Assembly: GCA_041686095.1 (NCBI GenBank)
Contig: JAWLEN010000003.1
Span: forward strand, 1 to 64,000
Reading direction: 5' to 3'
DNA from: WJMT01 sp041686095
GTDB taxonomy: Bacteria > Acidobacteriota > Aminicenantia > Aminicenantales > Aminicenantaceae
Length of the DNA stretch: 64,000 nt
The notes under the pieces were generated by a model. It was not told the origin of the DNA. It worked only from the letters and a program-made list of their open reading frames with translations, and ran no database searches. Below are positions 44,896-52,546 of the stretch, one piece after another (positions within the stretch are counted from its first letter, which is position 1; each line of letters starts with the position of its first letter). Made by a program: the position numbers and the translations under genes.

Positions 44896-45942
44896 CAGAT
44901 AAAAATAGGGGATGTTCCCATAGGAGGCCAAGCTCCTATTGTGGTCCAGTCCATGACCAAGACAGATACAAGGGATACTCAAGCCACTATCCTGCAGATC
45001 AAGAGACTAGAAATGGTGGGGTGCGAGATTATCAGGATTGCTGTCCCGGATAAAGAGTCGGTTGATTCCTTGGAAGAAATCATAAAAAAAGTGAATATTC
45101 CGGTGATCGCTGATATCCATTTTGATTATAGATTGGCTGTGGAATCCATAAAAAAAGGAGTTCACGGACTTCGGATAAATCCCGGAAATATCGGGTCGAA
45201 AACAAGAATCAAAGAAGTGGTCAAAGCTGCCAAAGACAAGGAAATTCCTATTCGAATCGGAGTCAATTCAGGTTCTTTGGAAAAGGAAATACTGGAGAAA
45301 TACGGGAGGGCAAGTCCAGAGGCTTTGGTCGAGAGCGCCTTGAAAAATATTCGAATTATTGAAGAAATGGATTTTCATCTCATGAAGGTATCTATCAAAG
45401 CTTCGGATATACTCCGTACTGTGGAATCTTTAATGCTTTTAGCCCAACATGTTGATTATCCTTTTCACGCAGGAATAACCGAAGCTGGACCTTTGTTTTC
45501 AGGAAGCGTGAAATCTTCAGCAGGATTGGCTCTGATCTTAAAAGCAGGATTGGCTGACACCATTCGGATTTCACTGACGGCTCCGCCTGAAGAAGAGGTC
45601 CGGGCAGCCTATATGATTCTCTCCAGCTTGGGACTGAGAAAAAGAGGATTAAATTTTGTTTCCTGTCCTGTGTGTGGTCGATGCAGGGTGGATCTGCCAG
45701 AGATGGCTGTGGAAATAGAGAACAGGATCAAGGACATCAAAAAACCACTTACCGTGGCTGTGATGGGATGCGAGGTCAATGGGCCAGGAGAGGCGAGAGA
45801 AGCGGATATTGGCATAGCCTTTGGAAAAGGATATGGATTGATATTCAAGAACGGGAAATCTTTCCGGAAGGTAAAAGCCGAGGAAATGGTGGATGAGTTT
45901 GTGAAAGAAGTGAGGGCAGTGGTCAAGGAAATGGAGGAATAG
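44896..45942 (+). CDS. ispG: 4-hydroxy-3-methylbut-2-enyl diphosphate synthase, 5' end lost in gap
   Basis: Iron-sulfur enzyme of the MEP pathway. The frame is open from the first base after the gap (QIKIGDVPIGGQAPIVVQSM); compared with the family, only about 10-20 N-terminal residues are missing, and the in-frame GTG at 44941 is not the start. The TIM-barrel part is complete, and the C-terminal domain has the cluster cysteines SCPVCGR and MGCEVNGPGEA (the final Glu is the fourth ligand in characterised enzymes). 349 residues are visible. Probably co-transcribed with rseP. Confidence 0.95.
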   Translation, partial: QIKIGDVPIGGQAPIVVQSMTKTDTRDTQATILQIKRLEMVGCEIIRIAVPDKESVDSLEEIIKKVNIPVIADIHFDYRLAVESIKKGVHGLRINPGNIGSKTRIKEVVKAAKDKEIPIRIGVNSGSLEKEILEKYGRASPEALVESALKNIRIIEEMDFHLMKVSIKASDILRTVESLMLLAQHVDYPFHAGITEAGPLFSGSVKSSAGLALILKAGLADTIRISLTAPPEEEVRAAYMILSSLGLRKRGLNFVSCPVCGRCRVDLPEMAVEIENRIKDIKKPLTVAVMGCEVNGPGEAREADIGIAFGKGYGLIFKNGKSFRKVKAEEMVDEFVKEVRAVVKEMEE

Positions 45943-45945
45943 GAT

Positions 45946-45993
45946 GAAATTCAGCCACACCTGAATTACTTGAAATTTAAAGGTAATGTGGCT
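45946..45993. repeat. Group C arm remnant
   Basis: Between ispG and the convergent dehydrogenase gene. GAAATTCAGCCACACCTGAATT is palindromic at its ends and carries the AGCCACACCT arm motif of short group C elements; AATGTGGCTTGGG a few bases later is the opposing arm. No interior remains. Confidence 0.5.
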
Positions 45994-46003
45994 TGGGCTC
46001 CCC

Positions 46004-46969
46004 TTAGATTTTATTGACTGGATTCAAAGGTTTTTTCCCTGAGAGAACATGAACCAGGTTCTTAGCAGCCATCATAGACATTTTAAGTCGTGTTTCATAG
46101 CTGGCACTCCCAATATGAGGAAGTAAAACCACGTTGTCCAAAGAGAGCAGCTTTTCTTCAATTTCAGGCTCGTTTTCATAAACGTCTAATCCCGCTCCCC
46201 ATAAGTCTCCCTTTTCAAGAGCTTCAGCCAGTGCTTTTTCTTCCACCACAGGACCGCGGGATACATTGACCAAGATAGCTTGTTTTTTCATAAGATGAAT
46301 GCTTTTTTTTGAGATCAAGTGATGGGTGTCCTTGGTCAATGCGGTATGGATGGTGATGATATCAGAAGATTTCAAAAGTTTTTCAAGAGGAAGACAGCGG
46401 GCTTTATATTTTTTCTCTTCCTCAGGAGTGAGCCTATTTGGGTCTGTATAAACTGTTTTGAGTTTAAAAGGCTGAGCTCTTAAAGCTACTGCTCTTCCTA
46501 TTCGACCCATGCCAATGATTCCCAGTTGTTTTCCAGTTAGATCTTTACCTAGAAAAAGGTCCAGCTCCCAGTTTTTATATTTTTTGTCTCTGGTGAACTG
46601 ATCAGCCTGTGGAATTTTTCTGGCTGTGGAAAGGATAAGAGCCCAGGTAAGGTCAGCTGTGGTATCTGTTAAAACTCCAGGGGTGTTTGTGACATAGATG
46701 CCTTTGGTAGTAGCGTATTTCACATCTATGTTGTTGTATCCTACCGCACAGTTGGCAATGATTTTCAGGTCAGGAGCTGCATCTATGATATGTTTGTCGA
46801 TTTTATCAACCAGCAGGGATACAAGTCCTTGCTTATCTTTGATCCGGGAAATGATTTCTTCTTTGGAGGGGTATTGATCTGTGCCAGCCACTTCATAATT
46901 AATGTGTTTTTCTAGATATTCCATGGCTTCAGGAAGAAGTTTTTTAGTGATTAAAGCTTTAGGTTTCAT
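46004..46969 (-). CDS. D-2-hydroxyacid dehydrogenase (glyoxylate/hydroxypyruvate reductase type)
   Basis: NAD(P)-dependent reductase of the D-isomer-specific family. Dinucleotide loop GIIGMGRIGRAV (about 150-161). Catalytic residues in family order: the Arg in NVSRGPVVEEKAL, a Glu in the YENEPEIEE region and the His in LLPHIGSAS (about 285). 321 aa without the ACT or intervening domains of SerA-type phosphoglycerate dehydrogenases, so glyoxylate/hydroxypyruvate reductase is the best call. AGGAGAT lies before the ATG. It follows the phosphorylase gene by 18 bases on the same strand. Confidence 0.88.
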   Translation of the reverse strand: MKPKALITKKLLPEAMEYLEKHINYEVAGTDQYPSKEEIISRIKDKQGLVSLLVDKIDKHIIDAAPDLKIIANCAVGYNNIDVKYATTKGIYVTNTPGVLTDTTADLTWALILSTARKIPQADQFTRDKKYKNWELDLFLGKDLTGKQLGIIGMGRIGRAVALRAQPFKLKTVYTDPNRLTPEEEKKYKARCLPLEKLLKSSDIITIHTALTKDTHHLISKKSIHLMKKQAILVNVSRGPVVEEKALAEALEKGDLWGAGLDVYENEPEIEEKLLSLDNVVLLPHIGSASYETRLKMSMMAAKNLVHVLSGKKPLNPVNKI

Positions 46970-46987
46970 TTCAATCTCCTAACTTAT

Positions 46988-47686
46988 TCATAAAAACATG
47001 GATAAAATTTTTTTGATTCGGTCATTGAATTTTGTTTCTAAGAAACCGATTTGATGTGATTGGGGTCCCAAAATATCAGACACCACCATAACAGCTGCGG
47101 CCTCAATATGATGATATTCAGCCAGAGCAAACACAGCAGATGTTTCCATATCGACTAACTCAATTCCCATTTTCTGTTTGTGAATGAGCCAATTTTTTGT
47201 TTCTCTATAAGGAGCATCTATGGATACAATGGAAGCCTTTTTAAGGACCGTGTGATTTGATTCAAACTTTTGCTCTATCTCTTTGGATAATTTTTTAGAG
47301 GAAGTCCATTTATTTTTATCAGGAATGTAATAGGATGAAGTTCCTTCTCCAGAAAAGGCGGTGTTTATCATAAAAATATCAAAAAGGTTTATTTTTTCTG
47401 TGAGTCCTCCACAGAATCCCAACACAATGATTTCCTCCACGCCAGAATAAATCAAAGGTTCCACAGCCAGTACAGCTGCCGGGGCTCCAATACCTCCCAA
47501 GAGAACAACTTTATTTTTGAGCTTATAGAGATGAGAGAACAAAAATTTATGTTTTTTTTCAGCTTTTTTTTCTAAATGTTGTTTTATGGCTCTTCTGGGC
47601 GTGTCTGCCGGAATAAAAAAAGCTCTTTGGCTCTTCAAAGTTTTGATTTTGGGTGGGATGACAATGGATTCTTTATTTTTTTTCAT
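46988..47686 (-). CDS. Nucleoside phosphorylase-family protein
   Basis: Purine/uridine phosphorylase superfamily (232 aa), which splits nucleosides with phosphate or hydrolyses related compounds. The conserved core VVLLGGIGAPAAV, the glycine-rich EIIVLGFCGGLTE and the base/ribose-site motif GIELVDMETSAVFALAE (the M-E-T-S ribose contact) are present, followed by a late VVSD. ATG at 47686 is used because GAGAAG precedes it; a TTG at 47704 gives a longer frame with weaker support. The stop codon lies in an ATTCATAAAA-containing junction with the next gene. Exact substrate (purine, uridine or MTA) is open. Confidence 0.8.
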   Translation of the reverse strand: MKKNKESIVIPPKIKTLKSQRAFFIPADTPRRAIKQHLEKKAEKKHKFLFSHLYKLKNKVVLLGGIGAPAAVLAVEPLIYSGVEEIIVLGFCGGLTEKINLFDIFMINTAFSGEGTSSYYIPDKNKWTSSKKLSKEIEQKFESNHTVLKKASIVSIDAPYRETKNWLIHKQKMGIELVDMETSAVFALAEYHHIEAAAVMVVSDILGPQSHQIGFLETKFNDRIKKILSMFL

Positions 47687-47736
47687 CAAATTCTTCTCAG
47701 TCAAGATAGCAAAAACAAAGCCATTAGTAAAACGAA

Positions 47737-47913
47737 ATTCAGGTGTGGCTTGTGCTTGTTAAAAATGTTATGAGGGGAAGGGCAAGGGATTCGTCACCCG
47801 CTCGATTCCCCAGCGAGGAATCTCTCTCCCGGTTCGGGCTTCGCTCTCCTCTAAAGAGGAACCATGCCCGCTCCGCCCTCACAGGGGATTCCTCATCCCT
47901 TGCCCTTCTCCCC
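47737..47913. repeat. Group B repeat (B3) inserted behind a group C-like arm
   Basis: GAAATTCAGGTGTGGCTTGTGCTTGTTAAAAATG (47738-47771 region) resembles the left end of group C, then the group B element occupies 47773-47913 with arms AGGGGAAGGGCAAGGG and CCCTTGCCCTTCTCCCC. The core matches B1 and, inverted, B2 (e.g. GATTCGTCACCCGCTCGATT, CTCTAAAGAGGA). Short open frames in this core (e.g. 47739-47921) are repeat artefacts. Confidence 0.78.
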
Positions 47914-47979
47914 ATTAGCAATCTTAATTCGTTAATAATCTAGATCAGATATTCCAAACATTGAAATCGCAAGCTCTAT

Positions 47980-48167
47980 GAAATTTGGGTGTTGCTGAAG
48001 CGACATTAAAGATTTAGCCTTCTGAAGGCTGTGTTTGAGGGAACTCGGCAAAGCCGAGCTTCGAGCATGTTTGACCCACGAACGGGGGGAGTTGCGCAGA
48101 AGCCGAAAAAACAGTGTGAGGAATGGCGTTAAAAATCTTTAGCGAGCACAAGCAATACCCAAATTTC
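47980..48167. repeat. Group C repeat (copy C3)
   Basis: 188 bases with ends GAAATTTGGGTGTTGCTGAAG and CTTGTGCTCGCT-type complement (read here as AGCGAGCACAAGCAATACCC then AAATTTC). The interior has GACATTAAAGATTTAGCC, paired with GGCGTTAAAAATCTTTAGC, and a GCTCGGC/GCCGAGC hairpin. Copies at 56818 and 59024 are the same element on the opposite orientation. Confidence 0.82.
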
Positions 48168-48169
48168 AA

Positions 48170-48326
48170 TTCGGCTCGCCTATAAGGTAAAATATGTATG
48201 CATTAAAATAAAAATCATTTCATAGACAAACGCATTAATTATGATTTATATACATATTAACTTTCAAAGATGAATATTCATAAAAATTTGCATAGCATGC
48301 ATACATATTTTATGAATAGTTCAGGA
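48170..48326. repeat. Group A inner-arm unit next to C3
   Basis: On the minus strand this reads outer CCTGAAC, TATTCATAAAA, inner arm, loop, inner arm, then TTTTACCTTATAGGCGAGCC. The inner arms are AAAATATGTATGC (48189-48201) and GCATACATATTTT (48299-48311), 13 bases, perfect, with a sequence different from A1 and A2. The 'TTTTACCTT--AGGCGAGC' block is conserved with those copies. Together with B3 and C3 it fills the 676-base stretch before the parB-like gene. Confidence 0.75.
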
Positions 48327-48356
48327 TTGGACTCGTTGGATGAATTGGATTAAAAT
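48327..48356 (+). promoter_or_regulatory. Promoter of the parB-like gene, predicting a leaderless mRNA
   Basis: TTGGAC (48327-48332), 18-base spacer, TAAAAT (48351-48356). Six bases separate the -10 from the ATG at 48363. No Shine-Dalgarno. The -35 lies just outside the group A arm. Confidence 0.55.
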
Positions 48357-48362
48357 TAGAAT

Positions 48363-49328
48363 ATGCAAAATATGAAGTTTACTCAGATCAACATAGACCA
48401 GATTGACACAAATGATCAAAGATTCCAGATTTCACCTTATTTTTCAGTGGATTCTCTCATTCCCTCCATAAAAAAATCAGGGCTGCTGAATCCGCCTGTA
48501 ATATCTAAAAGGGAACAAAAATATATTATTGTTTCAGGCTGGAGGAGGGTAACCGTTTGTCAGAAGTTATCGATGAATTTAATTCCTGTGTTTGTGATGG
48601 ATGAACAAAGTGACCTGGAGGCATTCAAAATCCCAGTATATGAAAATTTGTCAATAAGGGAGTATTCTCAAATTGAAAAAGCGGCTGTGATAAGAAAATT
48701 TTATGACTTTGGAGAAGAACCGGAAAATATCATGAAAAAATACATGTCTCTTTTAAAGATTCCTCCAAGAAGAGAGGTCATGGAGGTTTACTTAAATATA
48801 GATGGACTCAAAGAAAACATAAAAAAGACCGCACACCAGAGGAACTGGTCACTGGGGATGCTTGAAATAATGACCGAGCTGGCTCCTGAGGAAGCACAGT
48901 CTCTTTATCCTTTTATGGAGCCATTAAGCCTCAACAAGCAAAAACAGCTGATTGAAAATTTTTTTGATATCTCCAGGAAACAAGATGTTTCTGTTCAAAA
49001 TTTATTAAATTCCGGAGAGTTATTAAGAATACAGAATGATAAAGGTCTCGATCCGGTCCAAAAGGCTGAAAAGATCTATATGTTATCAAAAAAGTTGAAA
49101 AATCCCGCCTTCGATACATGGAGACAGGCCTTTGAAGAACTCAGCCAAAGCCTGGATCTTCCTGAAGAGATGAAGGTGATTCCTTCAAAATTTTTTGAAG
49201 GGGATACCATAACCATAAAATTAGACATTAAAAACCAAGAAGAGCTGAAAAAACACATCCGTAAACTCAAGGAATTGTCTGAAAGAAAAGAAATCTCTCT
49301 GCTTTTTAATCCGTTTTCTCATGACTGA
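48363..49328 (+). CDS. ParB-like N-terminal domain protein
   Basis: 321 aa. Residues 5-110 match the ParB/sulfiredoxin-like N-terminal domain, with the box SGWRR (about 60-64) corresponding to the CTP/phosphate-binding motif of ParB (GxRR). Residues 110-200 look helical, as in the KorB/ParB linker, but no clear helix-turn-helix with parS-type specificity is visible, and there is no ParA gene next to it. The last 100 residues have no recognised domain. ATG overlaps the next gene's start by eight bases, so it is coupled to the radical SAM gene. Probably a regulator or DNA/CTP-binding partner of that enzyme rather than a chromosome partition protein. Confidence 0.72.
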   Translation: MQNMKFTQINIDQIDTNDQRFQISPYFSVDSLIPSIKKSGLLNPPVISKREQKYIIVSGWRRVTVCQKLSMNLIPVFVMDEQSDLEAFKIPVYENLSIREYSQIEKAAVIRKFYDFGEEPENIMKKYMSLLKIPPRREVMEVYLNIDGLKENIKKTAHQRNWSLGMLEIMTELAPEEAQSLYPFMEPLSLNKQKQLIENFFDISRKQDVSVQNLLNSGELLRIQNDKGLDPVQKAEKIYMLSKKLKNPAFDTWRQAFEELSQSLDLPEEMKVIPSKFFEGDTITIKLDIKNQEELKKHIRKLKELSERKEISLLFNPFSHD

Positions 49329-50442
49329 ATTTCAGAACCAAATTCAAAAAATATTCGTTGATGAAACAAGCCTCAAGTTGCCTCTTTCCCAAAAAATATT
49401 GAAAAAGCTGAACTCGATTCCTGTCCAAGTGGTCAAAAATGAAGAAGAAGTTATCAAAAGATATCTTGCATTCAAAGACACTATAGGGGAAGGCAAAAAA
49501 GCCCTATGGTTGAAATCTCTAAAAGGAGATTTTGTCAAACCCTGTCCCTGCACACCTTATTATTTAGGATGCAATTATTATATCATTAACACAGACTTGA
49601 ACTGCCCTATGGATTGTTCTTACTGCATTCTGCAGCATTATCTTGACAACCCCTTGATGACCATACATGTCAATACAGATGATCTGTGGGAGCAGTTAGA
49701 TAAATTTCTTTTCAAACAAAGAAACCGGTTCATTCGCATCGGAACAGGGGAGTTAGGCGATTCTTTAGCGTTAGACCCCATCACAGAACGTTCCAAAGAA
49801 CTTATCGCTTATTTCAGGGGAAAAAGCAGAGTGAACTTTGAGCTGAAAACCAAGTCACTGAATATAGACAATATCATGAGTGAAGAACCGGCTGAGAATA
49901 TCATTACAGCGTGGTCCCTTAACACAGAATTGATGGCTGAAAAAGAGGAAAAAGGAGCTCCTCCAGTAAGAGACAGAATAGAGGCTGCTTTTGAGGTTCA
50001 GAATAGAGGCTTTAGAGTTGCCTTCCATTTTGATCCATTGATTTTATATCCCGGATGGGAGAAGGACTATGAGGCTGTGATCAAAAGGCTTTTTAGCAGA
50101 ATCGATCCCTCTCGGATAGCTTGGATCAGCTTAGGGTCTCTTCGTTTCCCCAAACAGCTTAAGAGTTTGATTAGAAAGAGATTTCCTTCAACTAAGATAA
50201 TTTATCAGGAAATGATCAAAGGGATTGATGGTAAGTTGAGATATTTTAAACCCTTGAGGATCAAATTATACCAGAAAATAGTGAACGCTATTCGCTTCTA
50301 TGGGAATGAAAAGGTCCCTCTTTACTTTTGTATGGAGAGTAAGGAAATCTGGAAGAAAGTCCTTAATAAAGAACCAGGGAGTAAAGAAGAAGTAGAAGCT
50401 TTTCTTTCTTTACTCCCTAGATTTGAATCAACTAAAAAATAA
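49321..50442 (+). CDS. Spore photoproduct lyase-like radical SAM protein
   Basis: 373 aa. The radical SAM motif C95-x3-C99-x2-C102 (CPMDCSYC) lies in the SPL-type context NTDLNCPMDCSYCILQHYL. Another cysteine cluster sits just upstream: C75, C77 and C84 (CPCTPYYLGC). A conserved IRIGTGELGDSLALD strand and the C-terminal EMIKGIDGKLRYFKPLR fit the SPL family. Characterised SPL repairs thymine dimers in spores; this bacterium has no visible sporulation genes, so repair of DNA photoproducts or another substrate is a guess. Starts inside the parB-like gene (ATGACTGA overlap). Confidence 0.85.
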   Translation: MTEFQNQIQKIFVDETSLKLPLSQKILKKLNSIPVQVVKNEEEVIKRYLAFKDTIGEGKKALWLKSLKGDFVKPCPCTPYYLGCNYYIINTDLNCPMDCSYCILQHYLDNPLMTIHVNTDDLWEQLDKFLFKQRNRFIRIGTGELGDSLALDPITERSKELIAYFRGKSRVNFELKTKSLNIDNIMSEEPAENIITAWSLNTELMAEKEEKGAPPVRDRIEAAFEVQNRGFRVAFHFDPLILYPGWEKDYEAVIKRLFSRIDPSRIAWISLGSLRFPKQLKSLIRKRFPSTKIIYQEMIKGIDGKLRYFKPLRIKLYQKIVNAIRFYGNEKVPLYFCMESKEIWKKVLNKEPGSKEEVEAFLSLLPRFESTKK

Positions 50443-50453
50443 AATTTTTCAGA

Positions 50454-50882
50454 TTATCTGACTTCTTCAGTTTTCTTATCAGTAATGATTCCAATATCTT
50501 CAACGCCGGCGTTCTTCATTGTTCCAATAAGCTCAACGATTTCACCGAATTCTAAATCCTGGTCTGCTTTTAGATAAAGCTTTTTATCGCTAGCCTGCAT
50601 CATAGCATCTTCGAGTAGGATTTGAAGTGGGTTTCTCTCATCTACTTGTTGTTCATTGACAAAAAGTGTGCCGTCTTTCCTTATATAGAGAACAACCTCC
50701 GGATTATCAGGCATTTCTATGGTATTGGAAGCGGTTGGGAGCTTAAGGTCCACACCTTTTTGAACAAGAGGAGTGACAACCATGAAAATGATCAAGAGAA
50801 CCAGCAACACATCACAGAGGGGAACCACATTAGGTTCAGCGTTCATCTCTTCTTTTTTATTTTTAAGAGCTTTAACACCCAT
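50454..50882 (-). CDS. exbD: ExbD/TolR-type proton channel subunit
   Basis: 142 aa with one N-terminal membrane helix (about 21-42) that carries the conserved acidic residue (PLCDVLLVLLIIFMVV). The C-terminal domain has ExbD-like beta strands and the family motif for periplasmic ExbD (KADQDLEFGEIVELI). Third gene of tonB-exbB-exbD on the minus strand; AGAGGT precedes the ATG. It uses the proton gradient to energise TonB. Converges with the SPL-like gene, 11 bases apart. Confidence 0.93.
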   Translation of the reverse strand: MGVKALKNKKEEMNAEPNVVPLCDVLLVLLIIFMVVTPLVQKGVDLKLPTASNTIEMPDNPEVVLYIRKDGTLFVNEQQVDERNPLQILLEDAMMQASDKKLYLKADQDLEFGEIVELIGTMKNAGVEDIGIITDKKTEEVR

Positions 50883-50945
50883 TTTATACCTCTTTTAATT
50901 TTTTTGTTTTTATTAAACGACTTTTAATGGATAACCCCTCTCTTT

Positions 50946-51629
50946 TTAAGACTCGATTTTTTCTTTTCTTCTTGAAAAGAAATCAACAACTTCTGAGCCG
51001 GTATTTGCCATCTCTGCTCCAAAGACTTCTACTTTATCAGCTAAGTAATTGTAAACCCAAAGAGCTAAAATAGCCACTCCAATTCCAAAAGCGGTTGAGA
51101 TAAGAGCTTCTGCAATTCCGGATATAACAGCTCCCAGGCCGCCAGATCCTGTCATGGCGATTCCTTGGAAAGCATTGATGATACCGAGAATGGTCCCAAA
51201 AAGACCAATAAAAGGTGAAGATGTGGCTATGGTTGCCAGAACGCTCAGTCCTCTTTTAAGTTCCTGAGTGAACATAACTGAAGCTCTGTCGGTTCCTCTT
51301 TCAGCGGTTTCAACTTGCTGGTCAAAACCGAGACCTGCTTCTTCGCCCTCCAGGAATTCTTTAATTCCAGCAGCAGAAACTCTAGCTAAATGACTTCTTT
51401 TGTTCTCTTTTTTGGTTGCAAGATTAAGGGCTTCTTTGTTTTTACCTGCTCTGAGTAATTCTTCCATCTTTGGAGCAATAACTTTTGATCTCTTCTTTGC
51501 TTTTCTGAATATGATTTGACGCTCGATGAATAGGTAAAGGGTTAAGATAGAAAGAAATACCAGAATAAGAGCAACGAACTTGACTGGTAAACCCATTGAG
51601 TGCCATAATTCCACTAGACTAAATTGCAT
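50946..51629 (-). CDS. exbB: ExbB/TolQ/MotA-type proton channel subunit
   Basis: 227 aa with three membrane helices (about 13-35, 130-152, 170-195) and the proton-channel motif of ExbB (GLFGTILGIINAFQGIA). AAGGAGG lies about eight bases before the ATG. Between tonB (45 bases upstream) and exbD (63 bases downstream). Together they drive outer-membrane TonB-dependent transport. No TonB-dependent receptor is in the window. Confidence 0.94.
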   Translation of the reverse strand: MQFSLVELWHSMGLPVKFVALILVFLSILTLYLFIERQIIFRKAKKRSKVIAPKMEELLRAGKNKEALNLATKKENKRSHLARVSAAGIKEFLEGEEAGLGFDQQVETAERGTDRASVMFTQELKRGLSVLATIATSSPFIGLFGTILGIINAFQGIAMTGSGGLGAVISGIAEALISTAFGIGVAILALWVYNYLADKVEVFGAEMANTGSEVVDFFSRRKEKIES

Positions 51630-51674
51630 TTTAATTGCCTCCTTTTAAATATCGTAAGCATTCATATAGTTTTC

Positions 51675-52451
51675 TTATTTTAATTCAAAGGTAACCGTAA
51701 CCGTAAAAACAACGGGCCGTGGGCGACCGTTGATGACCATGGGTTCATAGACCCATTGCCGGACAGCATCTTTGGCAGCCTGGTCCAGGAGGGGAACTGA
51801 TTTAAGGACCTTCACTGACTGCACCCGGCCGTAGATATCTGTAACGGCTTCGAGTATAACAATCCCTTCTACTTTAGCCTGAATGGCTATTTCGGGATAT
51901 TCAGGGGGGACACGGCGAATGAGCTTTGGTTTTTTGATCTGGCCTCCGACTCTGACAGGAGCTTCAACTTCTCCAACCACACCACCTAATACGCCACCGA
52001 CAACACCGCCCAGAACGCCGCCTTCGACTCCACCTTCGACTCCACCTTCGACTCCGCCTTCAATACCAAAGTCAGTGAGTTCTTCTTCTGCAATTTCGTC
52101 CGGGATGTCGACTGGAGCAACTAATTGACCTGGCTCGATATTAGTCTGAGCCTTAACAGGCTTGATTTTAGTGGTTGATTTGCTGCTGGAACGTTTTTTA
52201 GCTGGAGGGGGAGGAGGGGGTGGAGGAGGAGGAGGAGGAGCTAGAAAAGCACTGTAGACTTCGACTTGAGGGAGTTGGCTAGGATTCAGAAGGGGAAGGA
52301 CAAGAGCAGCTAGAATAAGAGAGGCGTGAAGGAAAAAAGCAATGGGAAAAGCTATGGCTTTACGTACACCGCCTTTCTCAGCTTTGAAGAAAGAGTCTCT
52401 GAATATACCCGTTGATTCTTCAGATTTTTTCTGCTTTTCTTTTTCTGCCAT
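51675..52451 (-). CDS. tonB: TonB energy transducer with proline and GGVEGGV repeats
   Basis: 258 aa. An N-terminal cytoplasmic stretch and membrane anchor (about 33-55) precede a run of about 13 prolines (near 72-84), a Lys/Ser linker and a Gly/Val/Glu repeat (GGVEGGVEGGVEGGVLGGVV, about 131-155). The C-terminal TonB domain (about 175-258) contains PPEYPEIAIQAKVEGIVILE and the YEPMVINGRPRPV loop, as is usual for Acidobacteriota and Bacteroidota TonB. AGAGGTAA precedes the ATG. First gene of the tonB-exbB-exbD set. Confidence 0.93.
   Translation of the reverse strand: MAEKEKQKKSEESTGIFRDSFFKAEKGGVRKAIAFPIAFFLHASLILAALVLPLLNPSQLPQVEVYSAFLAPPPPPPPPPPPPAKKRSSSKSTTKIKPVKAQTNIEPGQLVAPVDIPDEIAEEELTDFGIEGGVEGGVEGGVEGGVLGGVVGGVLGGVVGEVEAPVRVGGQIKKPKLIRRVPPEYPEIAIQAKVEGIVILEAVTDIYGRVQSVKVLKSVPLLDQAAKDAVRQWVYEPMVINGRPRPVVFTVTVTFELK
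51986..52063 (-). repeat. Tandem repeat in tonB (12-base unit)
   Basis: Three near-perfect 12-base units encode GGVE, followed by related GGVLGGVV units. The tract is in frame and could vary in length between strains, changing how far TonB reaches across the periplasm. Confidence 0.7.
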
Positions 52452-52546
52452 TATTTACCTCTTTTAAATATTTTTATCAATAATATAATACCAAAAAAAT
52501 CCATAAAAGTATAAATAAAAAAAAGACTTTTTACAAGTCAAAAATA

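Noticed and set aside
47739..47921. Short open frames inside group B repeats (also near 40173-40484 and 40365-40574)
   Set aside because: They occur in the same phase in each repeat copy, translate to the same Arg/Ser-rich fragments and have no ribosome binding site. They reflect repeat DNA, not genes.
37491..48326. CRISPR array
   Set aside because: The repeats are few, long, palindromic and scattered over many kilobases, without regularly spaced unique spacers or cas genes.
48363..49328. Chromosome or plasmid partition locus (parAB/parS)
   Set aside because: No ParA gene and no repeated parS-like palindrome beside it; the gene is instead coupled to a radical SAM enzyme.
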